NCBI GenBank assembly: GCA_036971475.1
Contig: JBAIZL010000001.1
Coordinates: forward strand, 105,280,850-105,344,849
Source of the DNA: Prosapia bicincta
Lineage: Eukaryota; Arthropoda; Insecta; Hemiptera; Cercopidae
DNA length: 64,000 bases
Reading direction: 5' to 3'
A program made the translations under genes and the position numbers. The notes beneath the pieces were generated by a model. That model was not told where the DNA came from and ran no database searches. It saw only the letters and a program-made list of their open reading frames with translations. Within the stretch, counting starts at the first letter, position 1; every line of letters begins with the position of its first letter. Of the stretch, positions 31,278 to 43,820 are shown piece after piece.

Positions 31278-32109
31278 ACTAGCAAATCATCATTGGCTTC
31301 AACTTACAAAGCCTGAGGTATTTGAACTAGTAGCATAGCCAGAAAATTACTTTCAGAATCTATAGTAATCCTTCAGAAATGTAAAGTATATCATACTTGG
31401 GTCTAAATAGTACATGATACTGCAGGCCAGAAATAGTGAAAAGACATCTACTTTCTTCCTTTTATGTTAAAATGTAATTTCTGTTCCATTACTCCAATCC
31501 CTTTATATTCAGGTGTATCTATGTGGAATTGGTTAGTCTTGAATGTGGAGATATGAAATTAACATCCTGTACCATATCCATTTATGGTGTACAATTTTAC
31601 ACTCACTAGTTATGTTCAGTACCATAAACATTTGTGTTTATGTGATTTTTTTGTCTAGAATTTTGGTTAGACATTTTTAGTTATTTTTTTATGTGTCCCA
31701 TGCAATAATTTAACATTTAAATTTAAAAAATAAATAATCCAAGTGGTGAAAATAAAGTATATGAAATCGCAAAATGATACAGGATTTTACTGAACACATT
31801 TTCATCTTGTTTAAAACATGAAACTTCAATACTTGAGAAGTGGGGAAGAAAATCAGTCTAAAGTGGCTTATGAAATGATTATAGCAACTTAACATTCTTA
31901 ACTGAATGACTGTTTTAAAAAGGTTTAAACAAAATACTCCTTTCAGCTGGACAATTGTAGCACAAAAGTGAAGAATTTGCAGAATAGGTACTAAAAAAAT
32001 TTGAAGTCAGTGGAGGTTGGTTTGCAAGCTTTAAAAATAAATACATTTACAACCCAAAAGATTTTTTTAGCTGAAGTGGGTCAGTAAAAAGAGATTTAGA
32101 GAAAGAAAT
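31278..32109. other. No gene seen
   Basis: AT-rich DNA between the hAT element and the hAT-like MITE. Confidence 0.4.
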
Positions 32110-32247
32110 CAGGCGCGTATCCAAGGGGGGGGGGCGACGGGGCGATCTTTGGGTTCACGTTACCGATTTCTAACGCAAGCGTAGAAAGAACTTTTTCTGT
32201 TCTATGTTTTTATATACACGCGCGCGCGCGCGCACACACACACACAC

Positions 32248-32333
<86 letters not shown>

Positions 32334-32382
32334 GAATGCATCGATCGCCCCCCCCCAAAGCAAGTCGCTGGATACGCGCCTG
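32110..32382. mobile_element. Short hAT-type MITE with G-run ends
   Basis: Ends CAGGCGCGTATCCAAGGGGG and, inverted, CAGGCGCGTATCCAGCGACT followed by a G run. The CAGGNGCGTATCCA tip is common in hAT MITEs. No clear 8 bp duplication remains. The middle is (CG)n(CA)n(TA)n at 32219-32330. No protein. Confidence 0.7.
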
Positions 32383-32532
32383 GAATTCCATACTGCATTG
32401 ACAAAATTGAAGACTATCAGAGAAGAAATAAGTTTAGTGTGAAGAGGGCAAAATGTATTTTAATTGCTTAGCAAGCAAAATATTTTTGATAAAAAATATA
32501 CTACTATTTGTATCACTTGGCAAAAACCATAT

Positions 32533-32627
32533 TAAATTTAAACTACTTAACTAAGTGAATACGTAATTGCTTACTTGCTGACGCGTTTCACAATTACGTA
32601 TTCACTTAGTTAAGTTGTTTAAATTTA
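32533..32627. repeat. Near-perfect palindrome, 37 bp arms
   Basis: Arms 32533-32569 and 32591-32627 differ at one position. The 21 bp centre contains CTGACGCGTTTC; its reverse reads GAAACGCGTC, like the GAA-palindromic stem III-C17 of PLE hammerheads. No complete ribozyme is present. Confidence 0.75.
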
Positions 32628-34035
32628 GTTTAATCAGTGAATTCAAGATGATTACATCAAGAAACTTTAAAAACCATATATTGTTGAGAACAAGCATTGA
32701 GTTTCATTTTGGTGGTGGAAGTTAAAGTCTTTAAGTAGAAAATGGTGTGGTGTAACGTAGTCAGAGGAAGTTATTACAGCCTACATGTGTCCTGATGTAG
32801 TATATTCGAACTTGAATTAGTGATATGTTTTAAAACCTCAGGCTGTTTAGCAAAGCAGTTTTATAGTTTTGAAACATGTGTTAACGGCATTGTAATATCC
32901 AAAATTGTCTAATATCAAAAATGGTAGTTAATAACATTCCGTTGTAACACTGTATAACGGTATTGTTCTATTTTTGCTTTCACTGCAGTGGGGATTAGTT
33001 TTGGACTATCTTGTGGTTAATTTTGCCTTTTAATATGAATAATGTTTCATTTTATTTGTATTTCTTGGTTTATTATAATATTTTCATGTTTATAATTTGT
33101 GAAGTTATTCCAAAATTGTAATATTTAGGCATTTTTGTACTTTCTTCATTAGTTGCATGCACTCTATTGTGAGGAATATATGGTTATTTTTGATAGCTTA
33201 TGGAACTAGTTTTGAGTTATAAATGTTTGGTTTGATGTATGCTTTAAGATCTTTATAACTGTTGTTTAGTACAGTTTTTAAAATTCCGATGAACTAATTC
33301 TTCATAAACAGTTCTTTCATGAACTACTCTCTAATCTACTACGTACACTCTACGCTCAATACTCTCGCCCTTTTTCCAACAGTGATTATATCATTTCCTG
33401 AAAATAGTTTTTACACTTCTCTCTTGTTCTGTCTTCGTCATCTCTGTCTCTTGCACATACTTTATCCATCTATATCTTCACAATCATTTATCTAATAAAT
33501 AAGGGTTGTGAATATCTCAAATGAAAGGTTATTTATTTATAGCCTTCAACTATCTATTATCCTCACATTGTCATTACTTTAGGTTGAACGTTATTTAACA
33601 AGTGTTTAGCACATGGTAAACTAGCTAGTGAAACTTTTGTTATTCTTTTAGTGAACATTTGAACTTGAGTAGTTAAAAGCGTTTAGTAAACAGTTATAGT
33701 GGTGTTCATACTCTACGCTGTCAATTTACATCTTTAAAGAACATTTTACTTTAAGTATTTTAGCAATCTTATTCTATGTTCATAACCTCTTTGTTACATA
33801 TATTCAAGACAACTCACAGATTTACCCTCTTTTTAATTTTTCTGAGTGGTCCTGTGGATATTATAGTTATTATAATTTATTATATTCTGTCTTGTGTCAA
33901 ACTTGAGGGCTGAATGCCACATTGGTTGCTGCGGGCACTGATGCTTTAAAACATACAAAACTGAACTACCTATTTTAGTTTTTGTCATCTATATCACTCA
34001 ATTTTCGTTATTGTCTGAATTCTATTTTTTTTTAA
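32628..34035. other. No gene seen
   Basis: AT-rich, no supported frame, exon or repeat. Confidence 0.4.
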
Positions 34036-34041
34036 TAAACT

Positions 34042-35960
34042 GTGGCAACCTTCGTCAAACAATGTGAGGCAAGAGTTAGCTATAAATTCTCAACCTTTGT
34101 CCCTGAGGCTGTGACCAAAAAGGTGCACACCATCCAAGATCGAATGGAAAGCGCTGCTTTGGCAAAAGACAAATTCAATAGGGTCATTGAACTTAAAACA
34201 AAGTTTTACGAGATCTTATACTTGTTAGTTTTAAAATTTGCGAAGTTGATAAAAAGAGAAACAGATACCAAATTTTTATGGGTACCAACTGGTTTACCCA
34301 GTTGAAATAATTGTATCTCATTTCTGTGGTTCAGTCAAAGACTGGGCCAACTTCAACAAGATGTATAACTCTATAATAAATCACAACATGGAATTAAGCA
34401 ACATTCATAAGTTTCAGTTCCTTTGAGATGCTTTGAAAGGTGATGCATTAGGTATTATTTCAGGGTTACCTGTCAAGTCCGACATCTATTAGATGGCCTA
34501 CGAAGCTTTACAAAGGCGTTGTGCCAATCCTCATCGGCTGGGAGGATTGGCCTGTTTCACCCACTTCTAAATCACCTCGACTGAGCACACCATTATCTGC
34601 GACTTCTTCAAGCTCTGACTCTGGCAGCCCCACTACCAATTGTTTCTTCTGTGCTGGCACGAATAAAATATTTTATTGCAAATTTTAAATGGTCTCTCCA
34701 TTTCTAAACATCTCTGCCAAGTAAAACAACACAAAAGCTGCTTTATTTGCTTAGGTGCACATTTTCAAGCTAAACGTGCATCGACTATTCACGTCATCAG
34801 TGTAAAAAGAAGCATGATATGCTGCTACACAAAGAAGAGCCTCCTTCTCAATCTCATTAACATTTTCTGTCTCGACACCGCTTAAGCCTAAAACCCTTTG
34901 ACCTCTTGCTCAACCTCTCTTAACTACTGGACAATTTAAGTTCTGGATCACCTCAAACTGAAAATTCTCTTAATGAGCCATCTCTTAATTTTAATGAAAA
35001 CTCTTTAGTTTGGATATCTCATATTGTAAACATTCGTACTGGATCATCTCATATTGGGACAACCACACCCCCTGTCGTGTAACCTGTCTTCTTTTTTTGC
35101 TTTGTTAGGCACTACTCTTGTCTGTGTTCAATGCTCCTTCAGTAAACATCAGTTACAAGAGCAATTGTATGCTCCTTCAGTAAACATCAGTTACAAGAGC
35201 AATTTTAGACCCGGGCAGTCAAATCTCTGCTATAACTAAGAGAGCTATTGGTTCACATACCAGGAAAGCTAATCTCTCCTTGATTGGTGTCACATTGAAA
35301 AGTACACCAATAACAACAGGCAATGCTTTGGGTCCATACTTGATCCTGTTTCAACTTCACTAGAACAACCTCATACCTTTCTCACATAACAGGATCCTAT
35401 TAAGGATTGTCTTTGCCGTATCTGGGAGACTGAGGAAGTCTGACCAATCATTGTACAAAACCCTGAGGACCAGCTTTGTGAATTAATCTTGAAACTAACA
35501 ACCACTCTCGACACTACCTGTCCGTATATAGTTGCTTTACCTTTTAAAACTGACCCTGTTCCAATGAGCAACAATCGCAACTCTGTTTTCACCAGCTATA
35601 AGTCTTTGGAGAAACGCTTACCACACGACCTTTAAAACTACAATACCTTGACTACATACAGGAGTATATCAGTTTAGGACATATGTATCCTACATGTTCT
35701 TCAGCCTATATTATACCTCATCATTACGTGCTTAAAGCCTCGAGTTTTGCTACCAAGCTTCGGGTAGTTTTTAATGCCTCCTATCCTGATGGCAACGGTA
35801 ATACTTTGAACCAGCAACTTCTCTCAGGCCCTAAGCCACAAAACGACCTATCAAACCTCTCAACATCTTTCCGGTTTTTTATCTTTGCTGTCTGCGAGGA
35901 CATCAAAGTGAAACTAATTTTAAAGCTCACAGCTTCAAGGTCAACCATGTTACTTCGCTT
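34042..35960 (+). pseudogene. Degenerate BEL/Pao gag-pol relic
   Basis: Gag blocks: an intact start (34042-34305), then frames with SVKDWANFNKMYNSIINHN, LKGDALGIISGLP and YEALQRRCANPHRL, the same domain as in the intact BEL element. Knuckle remnants around 34640-34800 include CFICLGAHFQ. RT entry: YIIPHHYVLKASSFATKLRV, then LNQQLLSGPKPQNDLSNL (35683-35920). Many stops; no LTRs seen. A 38 bp tandem duplication lies at 35131-35206. Confidence 0.82.
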
Positions 35961-36700
35961 CTGACAAAGGACAAACGTCTTATAAACGTCTTCCTCGTAA
36001 AGCTAAAACATGAAGGAAACTTCACAAACATCTACAATGTTACCTTGATGTTTTTATTGTGGATCCATTCACTGCTTGTCCCGAAATCCCGCAGTGCTTT
36101 GCCTGCCAGATATAAGGGCACAGTTCCCTAAATTACACAGTTCCCTACTATTACTATTGTGAAGTACAGGCTCAATCATAAACTGGGCTCAATCATAAAA
36201 TGTAAGAAGCAGCCACTTAACGCGCCCAAGTGTTGCAACTGGGGCGGGGACCACACTGCAAATTACAGAGGGTGGCCACACTACAATGTGTTTCTCCAGC
36301 ATCAATGGGAACACAGGCAGGCACCCGCTCAGCACCAGGAAAACCATACCAAGACTCCTAACCTCAGGACTTCAATGACTCCAGCACCAAGACCAGCGGC
36401 CTCAGTGACTCCTGCTTCAACTACAAGTGGATCTTCAGGCCGGAACCACCTCTAATTTCTTTAACCCGACCGTTTTCCTCAGCCTTTGTTACCTCCTCTC
36501 ATCTCCCACCCAGCCGCTACACTGACAGACTGTTCTCTGCTAGAGACGTCCAATCCCTTTTCACCCCAGCCACCTACCCTCACCATTAATCTCCTCGGTC
36601 ATGGCCAGTGAATTTCGTGTCCTGGCACGGAACGTCGGGAGTTTTTGGAGTTGGAGATCAGAACTCCAATCCCTCCTAAACTTCACTTATTTTTGGTAAA
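35910..36700 (+). pseudogene. Jockey-type LINE fragment (ORF1 knuckle, start of ORF2)
   Basis: The stretch at 36159-36455 holds KCCNWGGDHTANYRGWP, a degenerate copy of the KCxNCGGxHTANYRGC zinc knuckle of Jockey nucleic-acid-binding proteins. Upstream fragments fit the preceding RNA-binding-like region. At about 36605-36690 a frame reading EFRVLARNVGSFWSWRSELQ resembles the first endonuclease block (xVLxWNxNG...ELxxLL). Broken and truncated. Confidence 0.65.
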
Positions 36701-38339
36701 CTCTATAAATTGTAAGACTTGTTAAATGTAGTATTTCATCTCACAATCACACTTCTTTATCCTCACCATTGACCGCGATATTGTAATTCCATTCTATTTT
36801 CAAGTTCTGTTACCACATATTTTTACTCTCTTATGTGACAACAATCGTACTACACACATGTATTGCATTTGAGCCAGATAAAATAAATGTAGTCCCCCAG
36901 AATTAAAACCTTAACTGTTCCATCCAATAAAAAATCCTGCTGTGCAAAAACCTCTCCTGAGATCCAGTCCTTAACCAAAAGCCCTGATCCCAAATTACTA
37001 CTCACAGCCAGTGTTCCGTGTCAGGCGCTCCATAATCTTGGGGCCACCAAACCCCCTCCATCTCTGATTGACTGACTGACTGATTCAGTAATTGTATGTT
37101 GGGATGGTTACTTTGTAATTGAGATGTACAAAAGCGTAAAATAAAAAAGTATTGTGGTTAAGAGGTTTTGAGTATTTATTATTAATATTTTATAAATATA
37201 GAACAAATCCAGCATAAAACTATTTCCTGTCAATAATGTGTTAAATAAAATTGTCATAAAATCAAAATTGTTTAAAAATTTGTGTTTGATTTCAGCAAAA
37301 AAAATTATACCGGACACCCAGAAAGTCATCAAGAATATGAAAAAAATTATAAAAACTCCCACTCATGCCCTAGAAATTAAAAATTTTGGAAAATAGAAAT
37401 TCCCCTTCCACAGCATCCGTATAATGTTATTAATTTAATACGTTGGCATTATATTTCTTAACATAATAACTCGCAAAGTGCTTTGAAAAGTAATTAAATT
37501 TGCTGTTTGATCCCAAAAATTACAAATAAAAACAAAAAAAACCTTTAACAAAGTATTTAAAAGTACCACGGCACCACGTTTCACCCAGCACACAAACCCT
37601 ACAGAATTGTATAATTCGGTCACACATCTAATTTTGTTTGCGATAATAACTCGCAAAATTACTCAAAAGGACAAAGCAAACACATACAGACCCTGTTCCA
37701 CACACAAAACAGAAATTATTGTATGAAGAATTTACACACCTTTTATTTCTATAACCAATAAACGATAGAAATTAAACAAAAGCGTGTTGAATTGATGTGT
37801 TAAAGTAGATTTGTTTTAAAAGTTTGTATTTTTTTGGGAGTCCCCAACAAGTTTAACACTGTAGGTGCTAACCACTATATCAGCGTTTTCCCGGAGAGCT
37901 TATTTTTAAATAATGTGTACTTATTTTTTGTTCCCCTATCATAACTAAGTACGAAAATTCGTTTCTCATCATAATATACATAAAAACACGTGTCAGGTCA
38001 ATTGGGTCATAGTAAACATATTCTGTGCCTGATAAATAATGCTTTAGATCATATAGTTAGGTACCCTACTACACAACATTCTCAAAAAGTATACGTTTTG
38101 AAACTTAGTAATTTACTTATTCAGAAATTTCCGTTATAATTTACTTTCTAGTATCTCGTATTACTTTCCAGTATTTAATTTCACGATTTAGCTAAGTGTA
38201 CGAATGTTTATACGTTAACCAAGACAGTTTTTGTAAGAAATAGTTTCAACGTTTCAACTAAATATTTAATCAATTTTTTTGACTTATTTTTTAGGTTTTG
38301 TAAAATTTTGAAGACAATAGCAAAAATCAATATAATGCG
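36701..38339. other. No gene seen
   Basis: AT-rich non-coding DNA; the small - strand frames at 37108 and 37435 have no domain signal. Confidence 0.4.
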
Positions 38340-38790
38340 TCATTAAAATTGATTTATTTTAATATGAAAGTATATAATGATAAACTTCTTTCAGTGAACC
38401 AATTTGTTTGATCGAAATAATCAACTCAACTTCACTAAACTGTTAAGAAATATGTGACAGTCGTAAATACCGACTAAAAGCACATAAATTACCATGATGT
38501 TTATAATGCCGTCATCATTTATCTATCAAACTAAAATCATCGTAATTACATCTGTAAGTAATGTGGAGCTTGTTGTTTGATATTATGCAATCATTTTTAC
38601 AAAAGTAGCAACACCGGTTGAGTAGAACGAATAAACATAAAACGTTACTAGACATCAATGTCGGGCTATGTGGCTCGACGATATTCGGTTCTGTCTACTG
38701 GATTGGCTCGACATAGCAGCTAAATTGTTAATTACATTTTGCGACTTACTATATCAAAAATATAAAGTCAAAACGTTGAATTTGTAACGT
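38340..38790. repeat. Interspersed repeat X, copy 1
   Basis: Matches 63310-63800 in reverse. Shared blocks include AATAATCAACTCAACTTCAC, CTTGTTGTTTGATATT/AATACT, AAAAGTAGCAACACC and AATAAACATAAAACGTTACT. Non-coding. Class not determined. Confidence 0.75.
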
Positions 38791-39937
38791 TTTAGGTGTG
38801 CCGTGAAGGGGAGAAGGAACTGCTATTTTCCTTAATTTCAACATTTAGGGAAATGAGCGAGAGTTTTCATAATTGTTTTCGTATCCATTATGACTTTCTT
38901 CGTCGCCCGGTATATTTCTTTTCTCTAAAATCGAACACATGGAAAGGAGAAATAAATACGTTTGGCTTACTATAGAACTAATAGCACACATTATTTTTGT
39001 TCTTTAACGCATTTATAAATAATTCCTATCGTTCGAATTTTTTTGTAGTGGTCACTTCAAAAAATGATTCCAAAATAATTATCTGCTTACAATACAGTAC
39101 TTTTAACTGTACAGTATTTGGAAATCGTTAAAAGTCATCCGTTCTAAGAGGTTTCGGTTTTTGACTACTGACAATTCTTCAAATGTCTGTGATGCGCTCT
39201 GTGCCATTAGTACAACGAATTTTAGAATTGTATTATAGACGTTCTGTGCTTAGCGTAACTGAATGTAAAGAAAAATTTGTATTATTTGTGTTACTAACAA
39301 TAATAAAGGTTTTAGTTTTTGCTAATAAGATATATATTTTTTATTAAATGGTTTTATTGTTGTTTTTATACAAAGGTTTTAGAGAAATTATACACCTCTA
39401 AGGAGAATAAATTTAAACTGTTCCAGAAATGAATTCAAAATATTACTCATGTTTTTGTTTAAAAAGTTACAAGTTTATGTTTGAAAGCGGTAAGATTTTT
39501 AGTTTAGGCAACACATAATGGTTATATAGTGTAAATTTAAACTGGCCAGGAAATTATTAATAAAGAAATGGAATGTCAAGTTTTGAAATAAAAATTTTTA
39601 TGAAACGAGCTCATATAATATAAGCCTATTTTTAAAATTTACTATCACATGTAATTACCAATTCACAAACTGTTAATGATTACTTTTTATTCAATGTAAT
39701 TATAATAATAATATTCAAAGTAATAAACAAAATTGGTTGATAGATATACCTATTCTACCACTTAGTCAATATTTGGGTAAATATATTATCCAAGTGACTG
39801 GTTTTTTTAAAGTTTTGGTTTTTTTTTAATTACTCGTTTTAATGTGTAGAACACGAATATTAACTTTTTTGCCGCGGAAAAAACGAAAAGTTACTTTTTT
39901 CACATTTTAAATGTTAGTGTTAGATGGGAAATTATTA
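38791..39937. other. No gene seen
   Basis: AT-rich; nothing supported. Confidence 0.4.
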
Positions 39938-40940
39938 AGATCAATGACTACCGCTCTGATTCACAAAATGTTTTTTCCCTGATCAATTTGACCTTGCTGA
40001 ACACGAATCTGAAGTTTTTTTTTACTGCAAACATATATTTACATAAAAAAATTAACTAACCTAACCTGACCTGACTCTGGTGCTTATTAACTCTCCGATC
40101 GGCGAATATATTATTTCTTGATAGATTTTACCGGTAAAAATGCTAAAGCTCGGCGCCATACGATATTTTGGGAAATTGTTTAACACCACCAAATAGGACG
40201 ATATCCACAAGAGTTTTATTTTTATTAAAGTAGGAAAGTTACTTTTTTCAATTTAAAGTAGGGTATAAAATTCAGCGCGGATGTAGAATTTGTGAATAGG
40301 CGCAGAGTGATACAAATGCTTCGTGATGTTACAACTGTATTTCAATGTATAAAATTAAAACCAAATCTAACCTGACTTGACACTTTTTAGGTATATTTTA
40401 ATATAAGGTATACAGTATAGTATAAATTTAAAACCAAATCTATCCTAACTGGAGAAGTTGTTTCTCAAATATCTACACATGTAAGGTTGCGTCACGTACC
40501 GCGGTCGATGCGTACCACCTTATGCGCAGCGTTGTGACGTAAGTATCACTCCGCACCTATTCACAACTTCTACATCCGTGCTGAATTTATCACCGTACTT
40601 TAAATTGAAAAAAAGTAACTTTCCTACTTAAATAAAAAAAATTCTTTTAGATATCGTCCTATTTGATGGTTTCGAACAATTTCCCAAAATATCGTATGGT
40701 GCCGAGCTTATGCAAAATAACCATTTTACCTTGCTGACACGAATCTGAAGTTATTTTTAACAGCAAACATATATTAAACTAAGGAAACCAGGTCAGGTCA
40801 GGTTAGGTTAGGTTAATATTTAAAAAAAAATGTATTTGCATTAAAAGAAACACTTCAGATTCGTATTCAGCAAGGTCAAATTGATCAAGAAAAAATTTAA
40901 TAGATAGTCGCTGATCTTAATAATTATCTCTTAACGTAAT
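39938..40940. mobile_element. Composite repeat with inverted ends, hosting a foldback element
   Basis: The left end (ATTATTAAGATCAATGACTA ... GATCAATTTGACCTTGCTGA) recurs inverted at 40850-40940. The block ACCTTGCTGAACACGAATCT appears three times (about 40000, 40729 direct; 40865 inverted). The foldback element at 40148-40707 sits inside. Telomere-like GGTTA runs at about 40800 are short. Confidence 0.6.
40148..40707. mobile_element. Foldback MITE, copy 2 (full length)
   Basis: 560 bp. Tips GCTCGGCGCCATACGATATT and, inverted, GCTCGGCACCATACGATATT. Arms remain alignable for roughly 190 bp each, including AAAGTAGGAAAGTTACTTTT and the GATGTAGAA block, with a short non-palindromic middle. No coding capacity. 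Copy 1 is at 19191-19713. Confidence 0.85.
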
Positions 40941-40979
40941 GTAGGCCTTTAGCATGAACCCGGTGTACAGTAGCTATAT

Positions 40980-41160
40980 AACACTCCTTTACATCTAGAT
41001 TTTGTTGTAATTTTATACAACATTACTACATACCAATGTTATAATATACCTATCAAGTATTCAGTCAGGATAGATTTGGTTATAATTTTATACAATATTA
41101 CTATATACTTATATTAAAATATATCTTTGAAGTATCGTCAGGATAGATTTGGCATTTGGA
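40980..41160. repeat. Minisatellite with CAGTCAGGATAGATTTGGT motif
   Basis: Two units of about 75 bp. The same motif occurs in tandem inside the 622 bp TIR element (20260-20420) and in the foldback arms (19440-19520, 40430), so this may be a remnant of one of those. Confidence 0.6.
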
Positions 41161-41514
41161 TAGATAATTTTGGAAATGATTTAGACTTATTGTCAATGCA
41201 GATTTTTTTTAACCAACTTCCCTTTTATTTAAGAATCAAGCATTATCAATTATTAATACATATATAATGATAGTATCTTTTTAAATGATTCATTTTTTGC
41301 ATTTTAATTTTGTTTCAAATTGTAGGGAAATGCCCATCTTTGTTGTTGCTTTTATGAGCTCTTTTTTAATAAAAAGCTACTTAACAACCATCATGGCCAT
41401 ATTGAAAAGGGTTTTCCTATAATAAGATTATATTTAGTCTTAATATTAGTTTGTTTATATTAGGGAACTAAATAGAAATGTGTATGAAAACATTCATAAA
41501 CATATCCTACAGTT

Positions 41515-41605
41515 GAATTCTTGAAATTTGTAGTCCATTACGTTCGGTGATTCTTATTAATCACTTAAACAATAGTTTATGACTATCCTAACTTTACATT
41601 TAGAG
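41515..41605 (-). mobile_element. PLE-A 3' end fragment
   Basis: On the - strand it matches the sequence after the family A ribozyme (GATAGTCATAAACTA, then CCGAACGTAATGGACTACAAA, ending CAAGAATT). The ribozyme is not included. It lies about 180 bp before the first coding exon of the zinc-finger gene. Confidence 0.75.
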
Positions 41606-41784
41606 CCTATTTAAATTACATTACAGCCTAAAAGTACAGTAGACTCATATTTCTACTGTAGAAGAAGGAGGTAGAGAGAGAGAGAGAGCAAATAAATTCA
41701 TTGTGTTCATTTCTGATACCATCTTTTTTATTTTTGTTTGTTAGAATAATCTACAACATTGGTGTTTCCATAATCTTTTAAAAA

Positions 41785-42089
41785 ATGGTTAAAATCAGGA
41801 TTCCAAAACCTCGGCCACATAGGTCAGATTTAGAAGCAGAAATTAGTAGACTGAAGCAAGAATTAGAAAAAGAAAAATCTTCTACAAAGCAGCTGAGAGC
41901 TTCTATTGATGTCATACAGATTGGTTGGGATTTGGATAAACAGAAACTGTTGGAAGCTATTACCAGCCTGGATAATGCATTAATACAAAAGTCTCAAAAT
42001 ATTAAAAAAAAAAACAAATCGAAGCCAGAAGTGTGTACTTGTAAAAAAGTAGCCGAAAAAATTGTTGAGCCAGTACCTGAAAATGAAAA
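41785..42089 (+). CDS. Zinc-finger/coiled-coil gene, exon 1
   Basis: The start is ATG 41785: an in-frame TAA lies at 41779 just upstream, and a splice acceptor (TTTGTTTGTTAG, ending 41744) may begin this exon. It encodes 101 residues plus two bases, ending at donor GTAAGT (42090). A basic N-terminus is followed by a coiled coil (about residues 15-75: LEAEISRLKQELEKEKSS...), then a Lys-rich segment with CTCKK. Phase 2 matches the acceptor of the next exon at 51748. The family is not recognised; the coiled coil suggests dimerisation or a partner. Confidence 0.8.
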
Positions 42090-43319
42090 GTAAGTTAATG
42101 TTCTTTAGTATTTTATAATTTGACCTGGATATGAAAAGTGAAATTTTTGGCTGGATAATAAAAATATTCTAATAAAAATTTTGTTTGGGTCTTAATTTTT
42201 GTAAAATTTAAACTTTGAGATTTTTCTGCCTAAAATCTTATCCTTTTATATACCTTTACTGGATAAAAAAGTCCATAAGACATATTAAAATTGAATTTAA
42301 TTTGTGTATGTCAAGATTCCAAGTTTTATATCTTGATATTTTTAATTTTGCAATGTGAATGTTTTTTTTTTCTTCTGAATATTTTATATCTCAGCATATA
42401 AGTTGAGGTTTCAAAAGCAAAATATTTCATAGTTTCTTGTTATAATCATCTTGAATTTACTGATTAAACTATAAGAAATTATTGCGAAACTAAGTGAATA
42501 CGTTTGAATACACTCAAAAGTATTCATTTAGGTACGCAATAATTACTTATAGCTAAATATATGTTTACAAAATAATAGTTGTTTTATACCCTGGTCTATA
42601 AATTGAATTTTTAAAAATTCAGGGTAATTAGGGTGATAGAGAAACAATGTACACTGACAGACTTATTTGTATTACAAGATAACTATAGTTTATTCATTTT
42701 AAAACTAAAACAGAAAAGAATTTAAAAAAATCATAATCTTTCATATCAGTATCAAACATTTCTTATTTCCTGTTGCCTGTCTTTAGAACATCATATAGAC
42801 CCCACAAGTTTTTCCTTACTCAGTTACTATCGTTCTCAGTATCATGGTCTTCATCACCTGATTCCTATAGTATGTCATTGTTTGATGAATGTAGTACAGT
42901 GACTATTCCACATTTTTTTAACAATTATATTACAATTTGTATTTTTACTTTATCTTAAGCTTTAATAACCCACTAGTGAATGTCTAAAAATGCAGGAGAT
43001 CTAAATGATGACTATAAATATTACCCCACGGCATAAAACTTTTCTTTTCAACATTCATCCATTTAACCAAATCAGCCGTTCTCCAAGTAAACCACTTTTA
43101 AATGGCTTATAAGGAAACATCTAATGGTTGGAGAGTTGATTTAAGTTCACCCAGTATTACATATGTATCCATATTGTCATCCTTAAATAAAGAAAATTTT
43201 TTTCCATCAAATGTATAAAAAACATGTCCTATACCAATATAAATTTCATCTTCCTTCAACCACTAGGTTCTCGATTTCAAATATGAAATTTTTTAATCAT
43301 TGTAAGGCTCATCCATCTA
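42090..43319. other. Intron 1, left part, with imperfect palindrome
   Basis: AT-rich intron. Inverted arms at 42471-42501 and 42520-42550 (ATAAGAAATTATTGCG with CGCAATAATTACTTAT) flank an 18 bp loop and contain CTAAGTGAATACG, also found in the palindrome at 32533. No coding content. Confidence 0.5.
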
Positions 43320-43820
43320 TACCCCGCAGGGGAGGTGCGGATTAGCTGCACCTACTATGAAGGGTTTGTCGTTCCTCGTGGTACCCCAGTCAAGCATATA
43401 CACTACTAACAATACTAACTTCACTACTACAAACTAATAGACTTTCTACAGTCCTCACATATTACTCACAATCTCTTAACATTTCAAAATTTACACCTTC
43501 TCTTAGGGATTTTTGACTGGTCAGGGCTGTTGCGTGTTGGGAGTGCTGAAAAGTCCAGAGCTTGACAAACTCTGGTCTGGGATGCTGATGTGAGCTTACT
43601 CTGCCGAAGATGTAAGCGTGGTTTCTGGTCTACCAGCTGCTTCGGTCAGAAAGTGTCCGCCGTGCACGGGTTTCGGAGTCTTACGAGTTCTCAACTGATG
43701 CTCATCCAGTCGAGTTCAGGAGAAAAGCTATAGGCCTCAGAGTTCTGATGGTTGGAAATTATCTTAATGTGATCCAAGGGTACACCCGTTCCTACAATCT
43801 CGCCTGTAACGCTTGACACG

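Noticed and set aside
40795..40820. GGTTA repeats resembling insect telomere TTAGG
   Set aside because: Only three units inside a dispersed repeat (also at 20150); no telomere array.
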